Shown here: piece by piece, positions 5,817-5,818 of the stretch
Numbering within the stretch: the first letter of the stretch is position 1
How the letters are laid out: the number at the start of each line of letters is the position of its first letter
Assembly (NCBI GenBank): GCA_023268955.1
Contig: JALRJW010000265.1
Coordinates: 1 to 5,818 of the forward strand
Length of the DNA stretch: 5,818 bases
DNA from: Aliarcobacter sp.
GTDB lineage: Bacteria > Campylobacterota > Campylobacteria > Campylobacterales > Arcobacteraceae
Direction: 5' to 3'
Position numbers and translations under genes: made by a program
Notes under the pieces: generated by a model
What the model saw: the letters and a program-made list of their open reading frames with translations, nothing else
The model's database searches: none
Told to the model about the DNA's origin: nothing

Positions 5817-5818
5817 CC

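Larger units (their letters stand above)
5723..5818. mobile_element. Possible end of an insertion sequence interrupting lpxC
   Basis: From 5723 rightward the plus strand begins TGAGGTAGACAAATATTTTC, which has the 5'-TG typical of many IS ends (IS3 family among others). The reading frame ending at 5745 stops about 22 nt from this putative terminus, as transposase genes often do. To the left, the frame LKLTK...KKVMEDP can be read as LpxC sequence. No partner inverted repeat or target duplication can be checked inside the window, so this is a hypothesis from layout only. Confidence 0.22.

Noticed and set aside
5589..5818. Simple frameshift or sequencing error restoring full-length lpxC to the window edge
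   Set aside because: None of the three minus-strand frames between 5750 and 5818 resembles the conserved LpxC region expected there, so a one- or two-base error would not repair it.

Overview
The base composition is low in GC, and all recognisable genes lie on the minus strand. Read in the direction of transcription, the order is lpxC 3' end, tsaB-like, thrB, ylxR-like, infB, rbfA, rimP, terminator, ribD 5' end. The run lpxC / tsaB-like / thrB / ylxR / infB / rbfA / rimP / ribD is the arrangement I know from Campylobacterota (Campylobacter and relatives). Together with the AT-rich codon use and the short TsaB it suggests an Arcobacter-like member of that phylum. The genus is an inference and was not tested by any search.

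Layout from the right (upstream) edge: positions 5818-5723 do not look like lpxC, although lpxC is expected there. They hold the tail of an unidentified reading frame and a possible insertion-sequence end. Positions 5735-5589 encode the C-terminal end of LpxC, reached only by a new Shine-Dalgarno plus TTG start, because an in-frame TAA lies at 5745-5747. From 5579 to 473 the genes are packed as one translation-centred operon: TsaB-like protein (tRNA t6A modification), homoserine kinase, YlxR-like RNA-binding protein, initiation factor IF2, and the 30S maturation factors RbfA and RimP. Junctions are 25 nt or less, and the ylxR/infB, infB/rbfA and rbfA/rimP pairs overlap, which implies co-transcription and probably translational coupling.

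A strong rho-independent terminator at 453-420 follows rimP. Only about 20 nt after its U-tract comes the ribosome binding site of ribD (riboflavin biosynthesis deaminase). ribD runs off the left edge with its N-terminal 130 codons present.

Most of the window is conserved housekeeping DNA. The two places worth a second look are the broken lpxC junction at the right edge and the terminator placed almost against ribD. I see no tRNA, rRNA, CRISPR array, riboswitch or novel multi-gene system, and no gene-free stretch longer than 100 nt apart from the ambiguous right edge.
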